DNA from: Rhodococcus qingshengii JCM 15477
GTDB lineage: Bacteria > Actinomycetota > Actinomycetes > Mycobacteriales > Mycobacteriaceae
Direction of reading: 5' to 3'
Assembly (NCBI RefSeq): GCF_023221595.1
Contig: NZ_CP096563.1
Coordinates: forward strand, 726,501-790,500
Length of the DNA stretch: 64,000 bases
Under the pieces are notes generated by a model, which was given only the letters and a program-made list of their open reading frames with translations, was not told the DNA's origin and did no database searches. Positions 17,201 through 26,137 of this stretch are shown here, in pieces; within the stretch, counting starts at the first letter, position 1, and each line of letters opens with the position of its first letter. Both the position numbers and the translations under genes were made by a program.

Positions 17201-18066
17201 GCAAGATGTCCGCGGCTCCCGTTGCAGGCAGCGATCCGGCCCGGATGGTCGTGATGGGGATTCTGAACGTCACCGCCGATTCGTTTTCCGACGGTGGTCA
17301 ATTTCTCGATCGTGACGCGGCGATCGCTCGCGGACTCGAACTGCAACGCATCGGCGTCGACATCGTTGACGTCGGCGGCGAGTCGACGCGTCCCGGAGCC
17401 ACCCGCGTGGATCCGAAACTCGAGGCGGACCGAATTGCCCCGGTGATCGAAGAACTGGTGGCAGCCGGAATTCGCGTCAGCGTCGACACGATGCGTGCTT
17501 CCGTTGCCGCCGCCGCGATCGAAGCGGGCGCAGGCATCGTCAACGACGTATCGGGTGGTCGCGCAGACCCCGACATGGCCTCCGTTGTGGCCGACGCCGG
17601 AGTGCCCTGGATCCTCATGCATTGGCGCTCGGCCGGCGACTACGTCCATCGTGGCAGCGCCGATCACTACGACGACGTGGTCCGCGATGTCCGTGACGAA
17701 CTGCTGTCGCAGGTCGATCTGGCGTTGAAGGCAGGGGTCGATTCGTCGTCGATCATCCTCGACCCCGGCCTCGGGTTCGCTAAGAACGCTGACCACAACT
17801 GGGCACTGTTGCGCGCACTACCCGAGTTCAACGCGACCGGATTCCCGGTACTGGTCGGCGCTTCCCGAAAGCGGTTCCTCGGGTCTCTGCTCAGCGATCC
17901 CGACGGCAATCCGCGTCCACCTGGTGGCCGCGAGACTGCGACGGCCGTGGTCTCCGCCCTTGCAGCGCGCGAAGGCGCCTGGGGAGTTCGGGTGCACGAC
18001 GCACAAGCTTCGCTCGACGCCATTGCCGTGGTCGACGCCTGGAACCGTGGACGAGAAAGGGCCTGA
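17197..18066 (+). CDS. folP: Dihydropteroate synthase
   Basis: Condenses p-aminobenzoate with dihydropterin pyrophosphate; target of sulfonamides. 289 residues from GTG 17197 (ATG 17206 is a possible internal start). Signatures visible: [14 protein letters not shown], then [23 protein letters not shown], and [10 protein letters not shown] near the C-terminus. It overlaps folE by four bases and is one base away from folB. Confidence 0.96.
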   Translation: MSKMSAAPVAGSDPARMVVMGILNVTADSFSDGGQFLDRDAAIARGLELQRIGVDIVDVGGESTRPGATRVDPKLEADRIAPVIEELVAAGIRVSVDTMRASVAAAAIEAGAGIVNDVSGGRADPDMASVVADAGVPWILMHWRSAGDYVHRGSADHYDDVVRDVRDELLSQVDLALKAGVDSSSIILDPGLGFAKNADHNWALLRALPEFNATGFPVLVGASRKRFLGSLLSDPDGNPRPPGGRETATAVVSALAAREGAWGVRVHDAQASLDAIAVVDAWNRGRERA

Positions 18067-18067
18067 C

Positions 18068-18433
18068 ATGGGGGACCGAATCGAATTGCGCGGACTGAAG
18101 GTTCGCGGCAATCACGGAGTGTTCGACCACGAGAAGCGTGACGGTCAGGACTTCTTCATCGACATCACCGTATGGATGGACTTGGCTCCCGCCGCGGCGT
18201 CGGACGACCTGACGCAGACCCTCCACTACGGCGAGTTGGCGGAAGCCGCCGCAGCGATCGTCGCCGGCCCGTCGCGCGATCTCATCGAGACCGTCGCCGC
18301 GGAGATCGCCGACGACGTCATGAAAGATTCGCGAGTCGAGAGCGTCGAGGTTGTTGTCCACAAACCGTCGGCACCGATTCCGCTGGTTTTTGCGGACGTC
18401 GCCGTCGTCGCACATCGGACCAGATCGGCATGA
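18068..18433 (+). CDS. folB: Dihydroneopterin aldolase
   Basis: Converts 7,8-dihydroneopterin to 6-hydroxymethyl-dihydropterin. 121 residues from ATG 18068; begins [20 protein letters not shown], the family start, with later [12 protein letters not shown] and [11 protein letters not shown] longer reading frame begins upstream within folP but the family alignment supports this ATG. It overlaps folK by four bases. Confidence 0.95.
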   Translation: MGDRIELRGLKVRGNHGVFDHEKRDGQDFFIDITVWMDLAPAAASDDLTQTLHYGELAEAAAAIVAGPSRDLIETVAAEIADDVMKDSRVESVEVVVHKPSAPIPLVFADVAVVAHRTRSA

Positions 18434-18933
18434 CGCGCGCTGTTCTGTCGATCGGTTCCAACATCGGCGACAGTGTGGCTCACCTACAGTCCGTTGTCGA
18501 CGGGTTGGGCAGCGCCGTCGTTGCTGTCTCACCGGTCTACTCGACCGCGCCGTGGGGTGGCGTCGAGCAGCAGGATTTCTACAACGCGGTGGTGGTGGTC
18601 GACGATCCCGAAGCCGATGCCGCTGAATGGCTTCGCCGCTCGCAAGCTCTAGAGGAAGCCGCAGACCGGGTGCGCGAACAGCGGTGGGGGCCACGGAGCC
18701 TGGACGTGGACGTAGTCGACTGCGAAGGCGTCGTCAGTTCCGATCCCGTGCTCACACTTCCGCATCCGCGCGCGCATCTTCGGGCATTCGTTCTCGTTCC
18801 CTGGCTGGACGTCGAGCCTGACGCGACGCTGATCGTCGACGGCCAGGAGTTGCCGGTGGCACAAATTCTCGACGGCCTCGATCGCACTGAGCGCGAAGGT
18901 GTCCGCACTACCGATGTGGTGCTTGCGCGGTGA
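18430..18933 (+). CDS. folK: 2-amino-4-hydroxy-6-hydroxymethyldihydropteridine pyrophosphokinase
   Basis: Transfers pyrophosphate from ATP to hydroxymethyl-dihydropterin, supplying the substrate of FolP. 167 residues from ATG 18430 ([14 protein letters not shown]). The family signature [16 protein letters not shown], with the Mg-binding D-x-D, and [15 protein letters not shown] are intact. It overlaps both folB and the DUF3180 gene by four bases, so the cluster is tightly coupled. Confidence 0.95.
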   Translation: MTRAVLSIGSNIGDSVAHLQSVVDGLGSAVVAVSPVYSTAPWGGVEQQDFYNAVVVVDDPEADAAEWLRRSQALEEAADRVREQRWGPRSLDVDVVDCEGVVSSDPVLTLPHPRAHLRAFVLVPWLDVEPDATLIVDGQELPVAQILDGLDRTEREGVRTTDVVLAR

Positions 18934-19418
18934 CCGAAAACGACAAGGGTTTGAAGCCGACCCGGATCAGTGAACTCGCGGTACTCGCCGCAGTGGCGGC
19001 CGTGGCCACCTGGATTCTGATTCGCGTGTTCTACGGTTCGATGCCGCCCATCCCTGTTTATGCGGGAGCGTCGCTGTACTTCGTGGCCGTTGCCGAGGCC
19101 GTCTTCGCTTTTGTCATTCGTTCACGCGTCAAAAACCGGCAGGTCGGCGACGGGCTCAGACAGCTTCATCCGATCACCGCCGCCCGAGCGCTGGCATTGG
19201 CCAAAGCATCCGCTTTGGTCGGTTCAGCTACCGTCGGTGTCTGGGTCGGAGTGCTGGTGTATCTCATCCCACAGCGCTCGGTTCTGCAGGCTGCAGCCTC
19301 CGACACGCCGGGCGCGTGGGTGGGGTTGGGCGCCGCAATTGCGCTGGTAGCGGCAGCTCTGTGGCTCGAACATTGTTGCAAGACGCCGGAAGATACACCT
19401 GACGAGCCTGCGCACTGA
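18930..19418 (+). CDS. DUF3180 family membrane protein
   Basis: 162 residues, GTG start overlapping the folK stop by four bases. Four hydrophobic segments (about residues 13-34, 40-58, 85-108, 122-146). DUF3180 proteins follow folK in many Mycobacteriales (Rv3605c) and have no assigned function. Membership of the fol operon suggests only coordinated expression, not a folate role. Confidence 0.85.
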   Translation: MTENDKGLKPTRISELAVLAAVAAVATWILIRVFYGSMPPIPVYAGASLYFVAVAEAVFAFVIRSRVKNRQVGDGLRQLHPITAARALALAKASALVGSATVGVWVGVLVYLIPQRSVLQAAASDTPGAWVGLGAAIALVAAALWLEHCCKTPEDTPDEPAH

Positions 19419-19486
19419 CAGCCTGGTCGGCAAATCACCCACCGAGGTACGTGGCGACCCCGGTCTCGGCAAGTACCCTGGCAACC

Positions 19487-20608
19487 ATGACAAATTCTGG
19501 TCGATCGAAGTCTGCGCGCCGAAGCAAGCGCAGCGCGAGCCAGATGATCATTGCTGCTCTTCTGGCACTTGCTGTCATTGCTTCGCTGTTTCTGATTTTC
19601 AGTAACAGCGTTCAGCTTCTTCGGGTGGGTCTGGTCGTCGCTCTGTGGGCAGCCACCCTCGGCGCTATCGCCATGACCAAGTATCGGCGTGAGTCGGCAC
19701 TGGACAAAGCCAAGGTTGCCGATCTGCAGACCGTGTACGAACTGCAGCTCGAACGTGAAATTTCTGCTCGACGCGAGTACGAACTGAGCGTCGAAGGTCG
19801 CGTGCGACGTGAGGTGACCGCGGACGCGGAGGAGCTGGCCGGGTTGCGCGCCGAATTGGTGGCGCTGCGCCGAAACCTCGAAGCACTGTTCGAAGGTGGG
19901 CTGCTGCCCGAACAGACCGCGCTCAAGACCGATTCGACGCGAGTGCCGGAACTTGGCGGTAGTTCGTACGGCGCGTACCAGCCGGCACCGTCGGGGTTGT
20001 ACGTTCCCGGCGCCGGCCAGAGCGGGCCCAGCCAACCGGCACCGAACGTCGGCGGCTTGGCTTCGCCCAACGACGATCCGGTGACTGCTGAGACAACCGT
20101 CGTGTTCGCGGAGACGTCGTGGCGTGACAGCAGCTTCGTGGCGCCGCGCGTCATCCCGACCCAGAAGTCTCGAGAGACGCAGAAGCCACAAGAGACGCAG
20201 AAGCCCCAGAGCGGGAACCAAGTACCGAGTTCTCCGGTGAGTTCCTCGCCGACACGAACGGTGAAAGACGTTCCGGTGAAGAAGGATTCGGAGCCGGTCG
20301 CGCCGGTCGAGCCCGAAGTCAAGGCTCCCGCCCAGGCCCCGAACATCGAAGATGCCGTCATCGAAGACGCTGTCGTCGAAGAGGTGCCCGAGGTTGTTCG
20401 CGCGGTTGTTCCCGAAGCTGTCGCGGAAGCTGAACCCGAATCCGCTGCGGAGCCTGACGCGGAGCCGCGACGTCGTCGCCGTGCTGCTCCGGAAGATGCC
20501 GCCAGTGGTGCTCATTCCAACGGATTGACCGTCGCCGAAATCATGGCGAATCTGAGTTCGAACAACCCGTCCGAAGGCTCCGGTCGACGCCGTCGCCGAG
20601 AGGACTGA
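19487..20608 (+). CDS. DUF6779-type membrane protein with long acidic/proline-rich C-terminus
   Basis: 373 residues from ATG 19487; an upstream in-frame start at 19451 adds residues that do not look like the family. A basic N-terminus is followed by two adjacent membrane helices (about 21-40 and 44-61), an Arg/Glu-rich likely coiled coil (about 67-135), then a low-complexity Pro/Val/Glu tail ending in a basic RRRRR-like stretch. Position between the fol and pan clusters matches Rv3604c. Function unknown; the coiled coil and tail suggest a scaffold at the membrane. Confidence 0.8.
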   Translation: MTNSGRSKSARRSKRSASQMIIAALLALAVIASLFLIFSNSVQLLRVGLVVALWAATLGAIAMTKYRRESALDKAKVADLQTVYELQLEREISARREYELSVEGRVRREVTADAEELAGLRAELVALRRNLEALFEGGLLPEQTALKTDSTRVPELGGSSYGAYQPAPSGLYVPGAGQSGPSQPAPNVGGLASPNDDPVTAETTVVFAETSWRDSSFVAPRVIPTQKSRETQKPQETQKPQSGNQVPSSPVSSSPTRTVKDVPVKKDSEPVAPVEPEVKAPAQAPNIEDAVIEDAVVEEVPEVVRAVVPEAVAEAEPESAAEPDAEPRRRRRAAPEDAASGAHSNGLTVAEIMANLSSNNPSEGSGRRRRRED

Positions 20609-20718
20609 GTCGCAGATCACTCGCCCGGCCATGGCATGACGGTTCGGGCGAAGGATATCCTCGGACGCAGAACGTCTGGTACCCGCCGAGCGGGACTGGA
20701 ACGAACGAGAGGAATCCG

Positions 20719-21660
20719 GTGACTTCCTTCGGGATCACTAATGGACCTGCACCTGCGCGATTGACGGTAGGAATTGTCTCCGCAGGCCGGGTCGGAACAG
20801 CTGTCGGTGCCGCATTGGAGCGAGCCGGTCATGTTGTCAGCGCTTGCTCCGCCGTTTCCAGCGCCTCGGTTGCCCGCGCTGTGAAGCGGCTTCCCGATAC
20901 CGAAATTCTTCCGGCTGCCGACGTCGCAGCTCGTTCCGAGTTGCTGATTCTCGCCGTTCCTGACGATCAACTTGCGGATCTTGTTCGAGGTCTGGCGGCC
21001 ACCCATGCCGTCAAGCCCGGCACGCTCGTCGCCCATACGTCCGGTGCCAACGGGATCGCGATCCTGACTCCACTCACCGAACTGGGCGCACTGCCCCTGG
21101 CTATCCATCCGGCGATGACGTTCACCGGTCACGACGAGGACACCGCACGGCTGTCGTCGGCCTGCTTCGGAATCACCGCTGCCGACGACATCGGTTACGC
21201 GATCGCGCAGTCACTGGTCCTCGAGATCGGCGGCGAGCCCGTCCGAGTGCGCGAGGAGAACCGCGCGCTCTACCACGCCGCACTGGCTCACGGCAGTAAT
21301 CACCTGGTCACGCTCGTGGTCGACGCCGTCGAGGCACTGCGAGCGTCGTTGCAAGGTGACGAGCTGCTCGGTCAGCAGTTGGTCGACGGCGATCCGGGTG
21401 GAGTGGCCGAGCGAGTCCTGCAGCCGCTGCTGTCGGCGGCCTTGGACAACGCGCTACGACGCGGTCCCTCGGCGTTGACCGGCCCGGTGGCACGCGGCGA
21501 CGCTGCTGCCGTCGACACACATTTGCGCGTACTGACAGACCTGGATCCGGAGCTCGCTGCCGGCTATCGGGCGATGTCCTTGCGATCGGCCCAGCGGGTG
21601 GGCGCCCCCACCGAATTGTTCGACATCTTGACTGAAACGGGAGGTGACCGTCGTGAGTGA
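20719..21660 (+). CDS. Rossmann-fold / DUF2520 domain protein
   Basis: 313 residues from GTG 20719 with AGAGGA upstream. An N-terminal NAD(P)-binding fold ([22 protein letters not shown], glycines at about 22-26) resembles the ProC/KPR fold, followed by [17 protein letters not shown] and a C-terminal DUF2520 helical region. It overlaps panC by eight bases and matches Rv3603c. A dehydrogenase acting in or near pantothenate synthesis, for example on ketopantoate, is possible from context alone; it is not shown by the sequence. Confidence 0.82.
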   Translation: MTSFGITNGPAPARLTVGIVSAGRVGTAVGAALERAGHVVSACSAVSSASVARAVKRLPDTEILPAADVAARSELLILAVPDDQLADLVRGLAATHAVKPGTLVAHTSGANGIAILTPLTELGALPLAIHPAMTFTGHDEDTARLSSACFGITAADDIGYAIAQSLVLEIGGEPVRVREENRALYHAALAHGSNHLVTLVVDAVEALRASLQGDELLGQQLVDGDPGGVAERVLQPLLSAALDNALRRGPSALTGPVARGDAAAVDTHLRVLTDLDPELAAGYRAMSLRSAQRVGAPTELFDILTETGGDRRE

Positions 21661-22585
21661 TCTGCAGGGCGGATACAAGCGCGGCGAACTGACGGTGCAC
21701 CACGATCCGGACAAGCTTCGGCGCGTCTCGCGGGCACTGCGAGGTGTCGGGCGTCAGGTGGCGCTCGTTCCGACGATGGGTGCGCTGCATGCCGGCCACA
21801 TCGAACTGGTTCGTCAGGCCAAGGTCACCGGCGCCGTCGTGATCGTTTCCATCTTCGTGAACCCGCTCCAGTTCGGTGCCGGTGAAGACCTGGACGCGTA
21901 CCCGCGCACTCTCGATGCGGATCTCGACCTGTTGCGCGCCGAGGGCGTCGAATTGGTGTTCGCGCCGAGCGCCAAGACGATGTACCCGCGTGGTCAGCGC
22001 ACCACCATCGTGCCGGGCCCGTTGGGTAGCGAACTCGAAGGCGGAGCGCGCCCCACTCACTTCGCGGGAATGCTGACGGTAGTGGCGAAGCTGCTGCAGA
22101 TCGCGGCACCCAATCACGCGTACTTCGGTGAGAAGGACTACCAGCAGCTGACGCTCATCCGTCAGATGGTGTGGGATCTCAACTTCGATGTACAGATCAT
22201 CGGAGTTCCGACGGTTCGCGAGTTCGACGGTCTCGCGTTGTCCTCTCGCAATCGCTACCTCGACGAGAACCAGCGCGCGGCAGCGGTCGCGCTGTCCGCC
22301 GCTCTGATCGCCGGTGCACACGCGGCGGCTGGGGGAGCGGAAGCAATCCTGGAAACCGCACGCGCTGTTCTGGCAGCTGTTCCGGAAATCGAGGTCGACT
22401 ACCTCGAGGTTCGGGGCGTCGATCTGGGCCCCGCGCCCGAGCGAGGTGACGGTCGACTGTTGGTGGCCGCCAAGCTCGGAACCACCCGTTTGATCGACAA
22501 CGTCGGTGTCGCGGTGGGAACCGGCTTCCTCGAGCGTGACACCGACCCATCCGCCGACGCCATCGACGACCTGCTGTCTCACTGA
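21653..22585 (+). CDS. panC: Pantothenate synthetase
   Basis: Joins pantoate and beta-alanine with ATP to give pantothenate. 310 residues from GTG 21653; a strong GGGAGGTGA lies five bases upstream of it, which favours this start over GTG 21644. Motifs: [10 protein letters not shown] (HIGH-type nucleotide motif), [33 protein letters not shown]. First gene of panC-panD-coaX, which makes and phosphorylates pantothenate. Confidence 0.96.
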   Translation: MSDLQGGYKRGELTVHHDPDKLRRVSRALRGVGRQVALVPTMGALHAGHIELVRQAKVTGAVVIVSIFVNPLQFGAGEDLDAYPRTLDADLDLLRAEGVELVFAPSAKTMYPRGQRTTIVPGPLGSELEGGARPTHFAGMLTVVAKLLQIAAPNHAYFGEKDYQQLTLIRQMVWDLNFDVQIIGVPTVREFDGLALSSRNRYLDENQRAAAVALSAALIAGAHAAAGGAEAILETARAVLAAVPEIEVDYLEVRGVDLGPAPERGDGRLLVAAKLGTTRLIDNVGVAVGTGFLERDTDPSADAIDDLLSH

Positions 22586-22612
22586 GCACTTTTCACGAGT
22601 AAGGACCTGGAT

Positions 22613-23059
22613 ATGTTTCGCACGATGATGAAGTCGAAGATCCACCGCGCCACCGTGACTCACGCCGACCTGCATTACGTCGGCTCCGTCACCGTCGACC
22701 AGGATCTGATGGACGCCGCAGACCTCCTCGAAGGCGAACAGGTGTGCATCGTCGACATCGACAACGGTGCGCGTCTCGAGACGTACGTCATTGCCGGCGA
22801 GCGCGGAACTGGTGTCATCGGAATCAACGGTGCGGCAGCGCATCTGGTCAAGCCAGGCGACCTGGTCATCCTCATCGCCTACGGCGTGATGAACGAGCAG
22901 GAAGTCAAGGAGTACTCCCCGCGCGTAGTCTTCGTCGATGCCGACAACAAGCAGATCGAACTCGGCTCCGACCCGGCTCACGCGCCGGAGGGTTCGGGTC
23001 TGATCACCCCACGCATGCTGTCGACGCTCGAGGCCTCGCGCGAATCCAGCCTGGTGTAA
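22613..23059 (+). CDS. panD: Aspartate 1-decarboxylase (proenzyme)
   Basis: Makes beta-alanine for PanC. 148 residues from ATG 22613. The self-cleavage site G24-S25 in HYVGSVTVD, which generates the pyruvoyl group, is intact, as are [14 protein letters not shown] and INGAAAHLV. The C-terminal tail after about residue 120 is longer than in enterobacteria, as in mycobacteria. It is separated from coaX by three bases. Confidence 0.96.
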   Translation: MFRTMMKSKIHRATVTHADLHYVGSVTVDQDLMDAADLLEGEQVCIVDIDNGARLETYVIAGERGTGVIGINGAAAHLVKPGDLVILIAYGVMNEQEVKEYSPRVVFVDADNKQIELGSDPAHAPEGSGLITPRMLSTLEASRESSLV

Positions 23060-23062
23060 TCC

Positions 23063-23878
23063 ATGCTGCTCACGGTCGACGTCCGGAACACCAACATCGT
23101 TCTCGGTCTGTTCTCCGGGACTGGTGAGTATTCGAAGCTGTTGCAGGACTGGCGAATGCGAACCGATCCTCGGATGACTGCCGACGAATTGGCGTTGACC
23201 TTCCGTGGGCTGTTGGGTTCTCATGTCGATCAGATCACCGGCGTTGCGGCGCTGTCGACAGTGCCGTCCGTCTTGCGTGAAATCCGTGTGATGCTCGAGC
23301 GGTACTGGGGTCACGTTCCCCATGTGGTGGTCGAACCGGGTATTCGCACCGGTGTGCCACTGCTGGTGGACAACCCCAAAGAGGTGGGAGCCGACCGGAT
23401 CGTCAACAGCCTTGCCGCTCACCATCTTTACGAGGGGCCATGCATTGTCGTGGACTTCGGTACGTCGACCTGTGTCGACGTCGTTTCCGCCAAGGGTGAG
23501 TTTCTGGGCGGCTGCATCGCGCCCGGACTCGAGATCTCGACCGATGCCTTGGCGTCGCAGTCCGCTGCGCTGCGCAAGGTCGAATTGGTGCGCCCGCGTT
23601 CGGTGGTCGGCAAGAATACCGTCGAATGCATGCAGTCCGGTGCGGTATTCGGCTTTGCGGGCCTCGTCGACGGATTGGTCAACCGCGTCCGCGACGAACT
23701 ACCGGAGTTTGGTGGTGACGACGTCTCCGTGATCGCGACCGGGGACAGCGCACCGCTGATCATTCCCGAGTCCGACACCATCGATCACCTCGAACGGGAC
23801 CTCACCCTCGAGGGGCTGAGGTTGGTCTTCGAGCGCAATCAGGCGCGTCGTGGATCCGGTCGACGACCCGTCGCCTGA
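23063..23878 (+). CDS. coaX: Type III pantothenate kinase
   Basis: First step of CoA synthesis from pantothenate. 271 residues from ATG 23063. The phosphate motif reads [10 protein letters not shown], with Arg where most families have Gly; the same variant occurs in the mycobacterial protein and so is not a defect. Other motifs: [54 protein letters not shown]. Last gene of the pantothenate cluster. Confidence 0.95.
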   Translation: MLLTVDVRNTNIVLGLFSGTGEYSKLLQDWRMRTDPRMTADELALTFRGLLGSHVDQITGVAALSTVPSVLREIRVMLERYWGHVPHVVVEPGIRTGVPLLVDNPKEVGADRIVNSLAAHHLYEGPCIVVDFGTSTCVDVVSAKGEFLGGCIAPGLEISTDALASQSAALRKVELVRPRSVVGKNTVECMQSGAVFGFAGLVDGLVNRVRDELPEFGGDDVSVIATGDSAPLIIPESDTIDHLERDLTLEGLRLVFERNQARRGSGRRPVA

Positions 23879-23922
23879 TCGATGGTTTCGTTCCAGCGGT
23901 TTCGCGATTGCAAAAGTTATGC

Positions 23923-23928
23923 CACAAT
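23923..23928 (+). promoter_or_regulatory. Predicted -10 element for the cysteine dioxygenase operon
   Basis: CACAAT (23923-23928) ends seven bases before GTG 23936, the same geometry as the predicted leaderless GntR promoter at 13031. A -35 box is not convincing. It predicts a transcript starting at the first codon of the short Cys-rich reading frame. Confidence 0.4.
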
Positions 23929-23935
23929 GGTGCTC

Positions 23936-23977
23936 GTGAATCGCTGCATGGGTGCTCAGGAGTGTTGTCGAGGCTGA
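23936..23977 (+). CDS. Short Cys-rich reading frame: candidate leaderless cysteine-attenuator leader peptide
   Basis: A 13-codon frame from GTG 23936 to TGA 23977 encodes MNRCMGAQECCRG: three cysteines in 13 residues, two of them adjacent near the stop. No Shine-Dalgarno precedes it, and a -10-like box sits at leaderless distance. It ends 39 bases before the start of a cysteine dioxygenase gene. Cys-rich leaderless short frames that sense cysteinyl-tRNA supply through ribosome stalling are known upstream of cysteine-related operons in mycobacteria. The 10-bp self-complementary stretch GAGCTAGCTC (24007-24016) covers the downstream ribosome site. An in-frame ATG at 23927 is an alternative start. 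Confidence 0.6.
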   Translation: MNRCMGAQECCRG

Positions 23978-24016
23978 CCGCTGCCTTGACCAATTCACAT
24001 TCCTTGGAGCTAGCTC

Positions 24017-24658
24017 GTGCTATCCACATATTCTGCAGATCTCTCTGTTTTGGCCCCGACTCTTACTGCTGACCGTGCTGTTTCCGCAGGTCGTAGCGCT
24101 AACCGTGGGGCGTCCGGACGTCGCCCGAGTGGTGCGTCGTTGCCTACCCGCCTTCGCCCGGCCGATCTGCTGCGTCTGACCGACGAGGGAGCAAACGGCG
24201 TGCTCGACGGCCGTTTCGATCACCTCATCCCCGACACCTTCCCGACGCTCGACCGTTGGTCCACCCGCTTGCACGCGGACGACGACGTCGATGTGTGGCT
24301 CATCAGTTGGGTGCCCGAACGCAACACCGAATTGCACGACCACGCAGGCTCGTTCGGTGCCTTGACCGTCCTCAGTGGTTCGCTCACCGAATTCCGTTGG
24401 GCCGGTGACTCCCTGGTGGAACGCCAGCTCGACGCCGGCGATCAGGCTTCGTTCCCGCTCGGATGGGTTCACGATGTCGTGCGTTCGACGGATGCTCCCG
24501 GTGCTCCGATCGAAATCAGCTCTGATGCACCGACTCTGAGTGTTCACGCCTACTCGCCGCCGCTGACGGCAATGTCCTTCTACGAAGTGACGGATCACCG
24601 GACACTTCGCCGCACCCGTACCGAGCTGACCGACCTGCCCGAGGGGGGCACCAAATGA
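24017..24658 (+). CDS. Cysteine dioxygenase-type cupin enzyme
   Basis: Non-haem iron enzyme predicted to oxidise cysteine to cysteine sulfinate, lowering excess cysteine. 213 residues from GTG 24017 with GGAG upstream. The iron triad is visible as H107-D-H109 in ELHDHAGSFG and H152 in GWVHDV, within a cupin barrel (about 75-190). The first 45 residues are low-complexity and may include an over-long start. Four-base overlap with the rhodanese gene indicates one operon. The Cys-rich short frame upstream supports a cysteine role; a different thiol substrate such as 3-mercaptopropionate cannot be excluded. Confidence 0.85.
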   Translation: MLSTYSADLSVLAPTLTADRAVSAGRSANRGASGRRPSGASLPTRLRPADLLRLTDEGANGVLDGRFDHLIPDTFPTLDRWSTRLHADDDVDVWLISWVPERNTELHDHAGSFGALTVLSGSLTEFRWAGDSLVERQLDAGDQASFPLGWVHDVVRSTDAPGAPIEISSDAPTLSVHAYSPPLTAMSFYEVTDHRTLRRTRTELTDLPEGGTK

Positions 24659-25077
24659 CCATCGACCAAATGCTCGACGACGCTCGCGCACAGATCGATC
24701 GTATGTACGTCTTCCAGCTCACCGAAGCCTTCCACCGCGGCGCGCTCTTCGTCGACATTCGCCCGCAGGCGCAGCGCGCCATCGAGGGAACTCTTCCCGG
24801 TGCACTCGCGATCGAGCGGAACGTGCTCGAATGGCGCCTCGACCCCACCAGCAGCGCGCACCTCGCGTTGGCCACCGACCACGACGTCGAGTGGGTGATC
24901 GTCTGCTCCGAGGGTTACACCTCGAGCCTGGCCGCAGCGTCGTTGCAGCAGTTGGGTCTGCACAAGGCCACCGATCTCGTGGGTGGATACCAGGCGATCA
25001 AGGCCGCCGGCCTGCTCGGTGCGCTCAGCGGAGTGCGTCATTGCTCCCGCGAGTTGGCGGCGGTTTCGGCTCATTGA
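24655..25077 (+). CDS. Rhodanese-domain sulfurtransferase
   Basis: 140 residues; a single rhodanese domain. The fold starts at LFVDIRPQAQR (about 31-41) and the catalytic loop VIVCSEGYTSS places the persulfide-forming cysteine at C84. The start ATG overlaps the cysteine dioxygenase stop by four bases. The likely role is handling of sulfane sulfur linked to cysteine breakdown. Only eight bases separate its stop from the palindrome at 25085, a probable terminator. Confidence 0.87.
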   Translation: MTIDQMLDDARAQIDRMYVFQLTEAFHRGALFVDIRPQAQRAIEGTLPGALAIERNVLEWRLDPTSSAHLALATDHDVEWVIVCSEGYTSSLAAASLQQLGLHKATDLVGGYQAIKAAGLLGALSGVRHCSRELAAVSAH

Positions 25078-25084
25078 GGTATTT

Positions 25085-25130
25085 GCTGTGCGCCTTTATT
25101 AACCGCGGGCGGTTAATAAAGGCGCACAGC
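25085..25130. repeat. 46-bp near-perfect palindrome, copy A (dispersed element / bidirectional terminator)
   Basis: Perfect 22-bp arms (25085-25106 and 25109-25130) around a 2-base centre. The 20-nt core of the left arm is GCTGTGCGCCTTTATTAACC. The same 46 bp with one base changed occurs at 50147-50192. It lies between convergent genes and supplies the stop codon of the broken AraC gene (TAA at 25101-25099, minus strand). There is no T-run beyond the arms. Confidence 0.9.
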
Positions 25131-26057
25131 GGGTCTGGCGGTACATCTTCGGGCTCATTCCGTGATGACGGGTGAACGCGGTTGTGAGGGCAAAGGGGCT
25201 CGAGTAGCCCACTTCTCGCGCGATCGACGACACCGTTCGTGCCGGGTCTGCGAGCAGATCTGCCGCCACGGACAGTCGCCACTCGGTCAGATAGCCGACG
25301 GGTCCGATCCCCATGAGGCTGGTGAACCGGCGCGCGAAGGCTGCTCGTGAACTGCCGGACTCCTGGGCCAGGCTCGCGACCGTCCAGGGGTGTTCCGGCC
25401 GATTGTGTATGAGCCGCAAGGCATGCCCGATGACGGGATCCTCGTAGGCCTTGATCCATCGCGGTGATCGATTCGGGTTCTCGGCGAACCAGGTCCGGGC
25501 CGCTGAGATCAGGACCAGGTCCAGGAGCCTGTCCAACAACACTTCCTGTCCGGGCCCGTCGGCGGCGATCTGTTGTTCCAGAAGGTTTGTCATCGGCGCG
25601 GTTTCGATGCTGCGTCGTACTACCGCGACGGGTGTCAGGCTGTCGAGGATCTGACGGCTGACATAGGAGTCCAAACGGTATGTGCCCGTGAGCATGACGG
25701 TCTGACCACTGGTCGAGTTGCCCCAGGTGCGAATGCCGTGAACTGACATGTCCTCGAGTGGTGATCCGTCGACCGCAGCGCAATTCTGTGCTTCGTCGAT
25801 CAGTACGTGGACTGGTGTGTCGGGTGATCGGCGACCGTATACGGATCGGGGCCGCGCAGGAGTGCAACGTCGCCGGCCTCGAGATCTTCTGTCTGTCCGG
25901 TGTCGGAGACGACGACCGCGCTGCCTCGAACCAGAACCAGCACGGTGATCGGTGCGTGGTCCTCGATACGTAATGACCACGGTGGATCGAGCAGCGAGCG
26001 CAGTAGAAAAGCGCCCTCCGCCCGCGATCCGGCCAGCATCATCGACAATGCATCCAT
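25099..26057 (-). pseudogene. AraC-family regulator with cupin sensor domain, disrupted by a frameshift
   Basis: The N-terminal cupin part starts at ATG 26057 (MDALSMMLAGSRAEGAFLLR) and stays open to a stop at 25800; the remaining cupin and the AraC helix-turn-helix lie in another frame (from about 25830 down to 25099). The two parts join naturally at GPDPYTVAD / DTPVHVLIDEAQNC, around 25822-25827, if one missing base is restored. The C-terminal part has two AraC HTH motifs (WTVASLAQESGSSRAAFARRF and the segment ending FALTTAFTRHHGMSP). It was probably the regulator of the divergent gene at 26138. A sequencing error is an alternative. Confidence 0.78.
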
Positions 26058-26137
26058 GCTTCGACGGTAGACGCTGGCGTATGTTTTTGCGATCTTCGGC
26101 TATGGATCGTATTGATGCTCCGCGGTCGAATGAGTGC

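Noticed and set aside
21308..23425. A 705-codon open frame antisense to the DUF2520 gene, panC, panD and coaX
   Set aside because: It crosses four well supported genes on the opposite strand and shows only shadow composition.
25952..26137. A longer start for the NmrA-like oxidoreductase
   Set aside because: It would overlap the divergent AraC coding region, and the Rossmann fold begins just after ATG 26138.
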